From contig CAKUHV010000080.1 in the NCBI GenBank assembly GCA_934659445.1, positions 1 through 8,196 on the forward strand: 8,196 nt of DNA. The letters are read 5' to 3'. The notes beneath the pieces were generated by a model, which was not told the DNA's origin, did no database searches, and worked only from the letters and a program-made list of their open reading frames with translations. The stretch is from an uncultured Oscillospiraceae bacterium. GTDB lineage: Bacteria; Bacillota; Clostridia; Oscillospirales; Oscillospiraceae. The position numbers and the translations under genes are program-made. Below are positions 6,026-8,196 of the stretch, in pieces. The first letter of the stretch is position 1, and each line of letters starts with the position of its first letter.

Positions 6026-6361
6026 ATGGCACAGCGCGGTGGATTGTTCTCCGGCCTGAAGGACGGCGCCCAGCGCAACCGGAACATGATCCTGTATCTT
6101 TTGCTGCTGGCGGCGCTGTTCGGGGCCATGGGCGGCTGGCTGTCCCTGCCCGATCAGGTGACCATGCTGGGCGTGACCGAGGGGGTGGAGCCCCGCTACC
6201 TGCCCAAGCTGGCGGCCATCGGCATCAATCTGGGGATCAGCGGGGGCTTTTCCCTGCTGTTCTGGTGGAAGCCCCGGGAACTGGCCTATCTCACCTGCGC
6301 CCTCATCGGGATTTTTATGACCTATTTCATCATGCCCGCCAATCTGGGCTATTTCGCGTGA
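6026..6361 (+). CDS. Small integral membrane protein of unknown function
   Basis: A 111-aa protein with a basic N-terminus (residues 1-20, including RNRN) and three predicted membrane segments: about 21-39 (MILYLLLLAALFGAMGGWL), 62-80 and 86-103. The loop after the first helix reads LPDQVTMLGVTEGVEPRYLPK, vaguely like the LPD...G...K loop of DUF1648 membrane proteins; the resemblance is weak and not a family call. The positive N-terminus suggests it faces the cytoplasm. ATG 6026 is chosen because AGGAG (6013-6017) is 8 nt upstream; a GTG at 6017 overlaps that site. Its stop TGA (6359-6361) overlaps the GTG start of the Nudix gene as GTGA, so the two are very likely translationally coupled, hinting at a shared role or just operon packing. 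Confidence 0.82.
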   Translation: MAQRGGLFSGLKDGAQRNRNMILYLLLLAALFGAMGGWLSLPDQVTMLGVTEGVEPRYLPKLAAIGINLGISGGFSLLFWWKPRELAYLTCALIGIFMTYFIMPANLGYFA

Positions 6362-6987
6362 CTCCGGATCAGAAGCGGCTCCGGGAGACGCTGGAGCGCC
6401 GCCAGCCCACCCTGATGGACAGCACCGGGCGGTACGCCGTGCTGGTGCCCCTGGTGGAGGAGGCGGACGGCAGCCTGTCCCTGCTGTACGAGGTGCGGGC
6501 GGGCACCCTGCGGCGGCAGCCGGGGGAGGTCTGCTTCCCCGGCGGCAGGATGGAGGGGGACGAGACCCCGGAGCAGTGCGCCCTGCGGGAGACTGCGGAG
6601 GAGCTGGCCATCTCCCGGGATGAGGTCGCGCTTTTAGGTCCTCTGGACTTTCTGGTCCACCGGGCGGGGTTTATCATGTATCCCGTGGTGGGAAAGGTGA
6701 CCCGCGCGGGTGTGGCCCAAATGCGGCCCAGTCCTGCTGAGGTAGGGGAGGTATTCCGGGTGCCGCTGGCATATCTGCTGGACCATCCGCCCATGGAGTA
6801 TCCTTGCCAGCTGTCCCCCCGGGTGGGGGAGGACTTTCCCTATGAGCGCATCGGCATCCCCCGCAGCTACCGGTGGATGCCCGGGGGAGAGACGATTCTG
6901 GTCTACCCCTGGGAGGATCACGCCATCTGGGGCCTGACCGCCAAGATCACCCGGTGTCTGACCCGCTTTCTGAAGGAGCAGGGATGA
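6358..6987 (+). CDS. Nudix hydrolase, CoA pyrophosphatase (NudL-like)
   Basis: A 209-aa cytoplasmic Nudix enzyme, predicted to cleave CoA or acyl-CoA to phosphopantetheine plus 3',5'-ADP with Mg or Mn. The Nudix box runs from G63 to I85: G-x5-E69-x7-R77 E78 T A E81 E82 L A I, with the metal-binding glutamates present and Ala at the usual Gly position. Just before it the CoA-specific signature is seen: LLYEVRAGTLRRQPGEVCFPGG minus its ends (R, A, then R, G and FPGG at 60-63), matching LLTxR[SA]x3Rx3Gx3FPGG of the UPF0035 group. The C-terminal IWGLTAKITR matches E. coli NudL. The start is GTG 6358, overlapping the upstream stop, with no good ribosome binding site of its own; it keeps the family's N-terminal helix. 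ATG 6415 would cut that helix. It ends in ATGA, overlapping the next gene. Confidence 0.9.
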   Translation: MTPDQKRLRETLERRQPTLMDSTGRYAVLVPLVEEADGSLSLLYEVRAGTLRRQPGEVCFPGGRMEGDETPEQCALRETAEELAISRDEVALLGPLDFLVHRAGFIMYPVVGKVTRAGVAQMRPSPAEVGEVFRVPLAYLLDHPPMEYPCQLSPRVGEDFPYERIGIPRSYRWMPGGETILVYPWEDHAIWGLTAKITRCLTRFLKEQG

Positions 6988-7613
6988 GCGGCCGGGAGCA
7001 GCTGGGGCCCTACACCCTGACCTGGCCCGACGGGGTGTTCCCTCTGGGGGCGGACACATTGGCTCTGGGCGGCTTTGCTCCGGTGCGCCGGGGATGGCGG
7101 GTGTGCGATCTGGGCACGGGCAGCGGGGCGCTGCTGCTCCTGCTGGCCCGGCGGGCGGAGGGGCTGACCCTGTACGGCGTGGAGCAGGACCCGCTGGCCG
7201 CCGGGACTGCCCGGGATAATCTGGCCGCCAACGGGCTGTCGGGGGAGATCGTCACCGCCGACCTGAGGAAAAGCGGCCTGCCCGCCGGGGTATTCGACCT
7301 TGTGGTGTGCAACCCGCCGTATTTTGCTCCCGGCAGCGGGGGAGACGGCAGACAGGCCCGTATGGGGGACTGCACGCCGGAGCAGCTGTGCGCCGCTGCG
7401 GGGCGGCTTTTGAAGAACGGGGGCCGCCTTGCTCTGTGCTATCGGCCGGAGCGGCTGTGCGATCTGCTGTGCGCCCTGCGGGGCGCGGGGCTGGAGCCCA
7501 AGCGGCTGAAGCTGCTGTGCCACAGTCCGGCCCACCCGCCCTATGCCGTCCTGACGGAGGCGGTAAAGCAGGCCCGGCCTGGCCTTTCTATTTTATCAGT
7601 AACAGAGGAGTGA
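6984..7613 (+). CDS. TrmN6/YabB-like N6-adenine methyltransferase (probable tRNA1(Val) A37)
   Basis: A 209-aa SAM-dependent methyltransferase. The N-terminal PLGADTLALGGF fits the family's segment before the SAM domain. Motif I is CDLGTGSGALLLLLA (41-55), with an acidic ribose-binding position in GVEQDPLA and the catalytic NPPY at 110-113 (VVCNPPYF), the signature of amino-group N-methyltransferases. Homologues such as E. coli TrmN and B. subtilis YabB are around 245 aa; this protein ends early at ARPGLSILSVTEE, so it lacks the usual C-terminal tail. The substrate is inferred from family and from the rsmI neighbour, as in Bacillus (yabB-yabC); PrmC/RsmC-like enzymes also use NPPY but differ in layout. 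ATG 6984 overlaps the Nudix stop (ATGA) and has AAGGAG (6973-6978) 5 nt upstream. Confidence 0.83.
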   Translation: MSGREQLGPYTLTWPDGVFPLGADTLALGGFAPVRRGWRVCDLGTGSGALLLLLARRAEGLTLYGVEQDPLAAGTARDNLAANGLSGEIVTADLRKSGLPAGVFDLVVCNPPYFAPGSGGDGRQARMGDCTPEQLCAAAGRLLKNGGRLALCYRPERLCDLLCALRGAGLEPKRLKLLCHSPAHPPYAVLTEAVKQARPGLSILSVTEE

Positions 7614-7618
7614 CCTGT

Positions 7619-8196
7619 ATGGCGGGGACCCTGTATCTTGTACCCACCCCCATCGGAAATCTGGGGGACATCTCCCAGCGCATGGCCCGCACTCTGGCGG
7701 AGGCGGACTTTATCGCCGCCGAGGACACCCGGGTGACGGTGAAGCTGCTCAACCATCTGGGCATCAAGAAACCCATGGTGATCTACCACCGGCACAACAC
7801 CGGCTGGGGCGGACAGGCGGTGGTGGACCGCCTGCTGGCCGGGGAGAGCTGCGCGCTGGTCACCGATGCCGGCACCCCCGCCATCTCTGACCCCGGGGAG
7901 GATCTGGTGGCCAGATGCGCCCAGGAGGGCATCGGCGTGGTGTCCGTCCCCGGGCCCTGCGCTCTGGTCACCGCTCTGGCCGCCTCCGGCCAGCCCACGG
8001 GCAGGTTCACCTTCGAGGGGTTCCTGGCCATGAACAAGAAAAACCGCCGTGCCCATCTGGAGTCCCTGCGGGGGGAGGAGCGCACCATGATCTTCTACGA
8101 AGCCCCCCACAAGCTGCTGTCCACGCTGGAGGATCTGGCGGAGGTGTTTGGGCCTGATCGCCCGGTTTCCCTGTGCCGGGAGCTGACCAAGCTCCA
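7619..8196 (+). CDS. rsmI: 16S rRNA (cytidine1402-2'-O)-methyltransferase, RsmI (3' partial)
   Basis: 192 full codons are present and the gene runs off the right edge; complete RsmI proteins are about 280-290 aa, so roughly two thirds is visible. The family is clear: LYLVPTPIGNLGDIS (5-19), AEDTR (34-38), HRHN (57-60), TDAGTPAISDPG (82-93), VPGPCAL and FEGFL, then MIFYEAPHKL and a CREL-TK segment. It belongs to the tetrapyrrole-methylase fold and adds the 2'-O-methyl to C1402 in the decoding centre of 16S rRNA; with RsmH it makes m4Cm1402. ATG 7619 has AGAGGAG (7604-7610) 8 nt upstream, inside the last codons of the preceding methyltransferase gene, 5 nt from its stop, so it is the fourth gene of the operon. 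Confidence 0.97.
   Translation, partial: MAGTLYLVPTPIGNLGDISQRMARTLAEADFIAAEDTRVTVKLLNHLGIKKPMVIYHRHNTGWGGQAVVDRLLAGESCALVTDAGTPAISDPGEDLVARCAQEGIGVVSVPGPCALVTALAASGQPTGRFTFEGFLAMNKKNRRAHLESLRGEERTMIFYEAPHKLLSTLEDLAEVFGPDRPVSLCRELTKL

Noticed and set aside
1..8196. CRISPR array, insertion sequence, phage or toxin-antitoxin genes.
   Set aside because: No regularly spaced repeats, transposase or integrase motifs, terminal inverted repeats or paired small toxin/antitoxin frames were found.

Overview
The window reads as ordinary chromosome from a GC-rich, low-copy-repeat Firmicute, most likely an Oscillospiraceae-type gut Clostridia (the Flavonifractor/Lawsonibacter/Oscillibacter range). That placement is inference. 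It rests on very G/C-rich third codon positions (CTG, GCC, GGC, AAG dominate), strong AGGAGG-type ribosome binding sites, T-tract terminators, sigma-A-like promoters, and Firmicutes-style neighbourhoods (DUF1934 next to argS; a YabB-like methyltransferase next to rsmI). No transposase, integrase, CRISPR array, tRNA, rRNA or toxin-antitoxin pair is visible.

Layout. Positions 3-95 hold the end of a membrane protein. A perfect 10-bp terminator follows at 189-222, then a well-formed promoter (277-305) driving gltX (351-1835), which ends in its own terminator. Directly after it is an orphan lipoprotein gene (1903-2580) of unrecognised family. A 19-bp hairpin at 2639-2683 is shared between that gene and the convergent rlmA (2682-3512, minus strand). 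rlmA and the next plus-strand gene diverge from a 159-bp region (3513-3671) that carries a candidate promoter for each. The plus-strand unit is a DUF1934/YwiB-like beta-barrel protein (3672-4109) and argS (4188-5936), ended by a terminator at 5948-5985.

The last part is a tightly packed plus-strand operon: a 111-aa membrane protein of unknown function, a CoA-pyrophosphatase-type Nudix hydrolase (overlapping by GTGA), a TrmN6/YabB-like N6-adenine methyltransferase (overlapping by ATGA) and RsmI, which runs off the right edge.

The theme is translation: two aminoacyl-tRNA synthetases, two rRNA methyltransferases and one probable tRNA methyltransferase. The unknowns are the lipoprotein, the small membrane protein and DUF1934. 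I do not see a convincing undescribed system. The best leads are the unknown membrane protein translationally coupled to the Nudix enzyme, and the lipoprotein gene whose ribosome binding site lies only 5 nt behind the gltX terminator.
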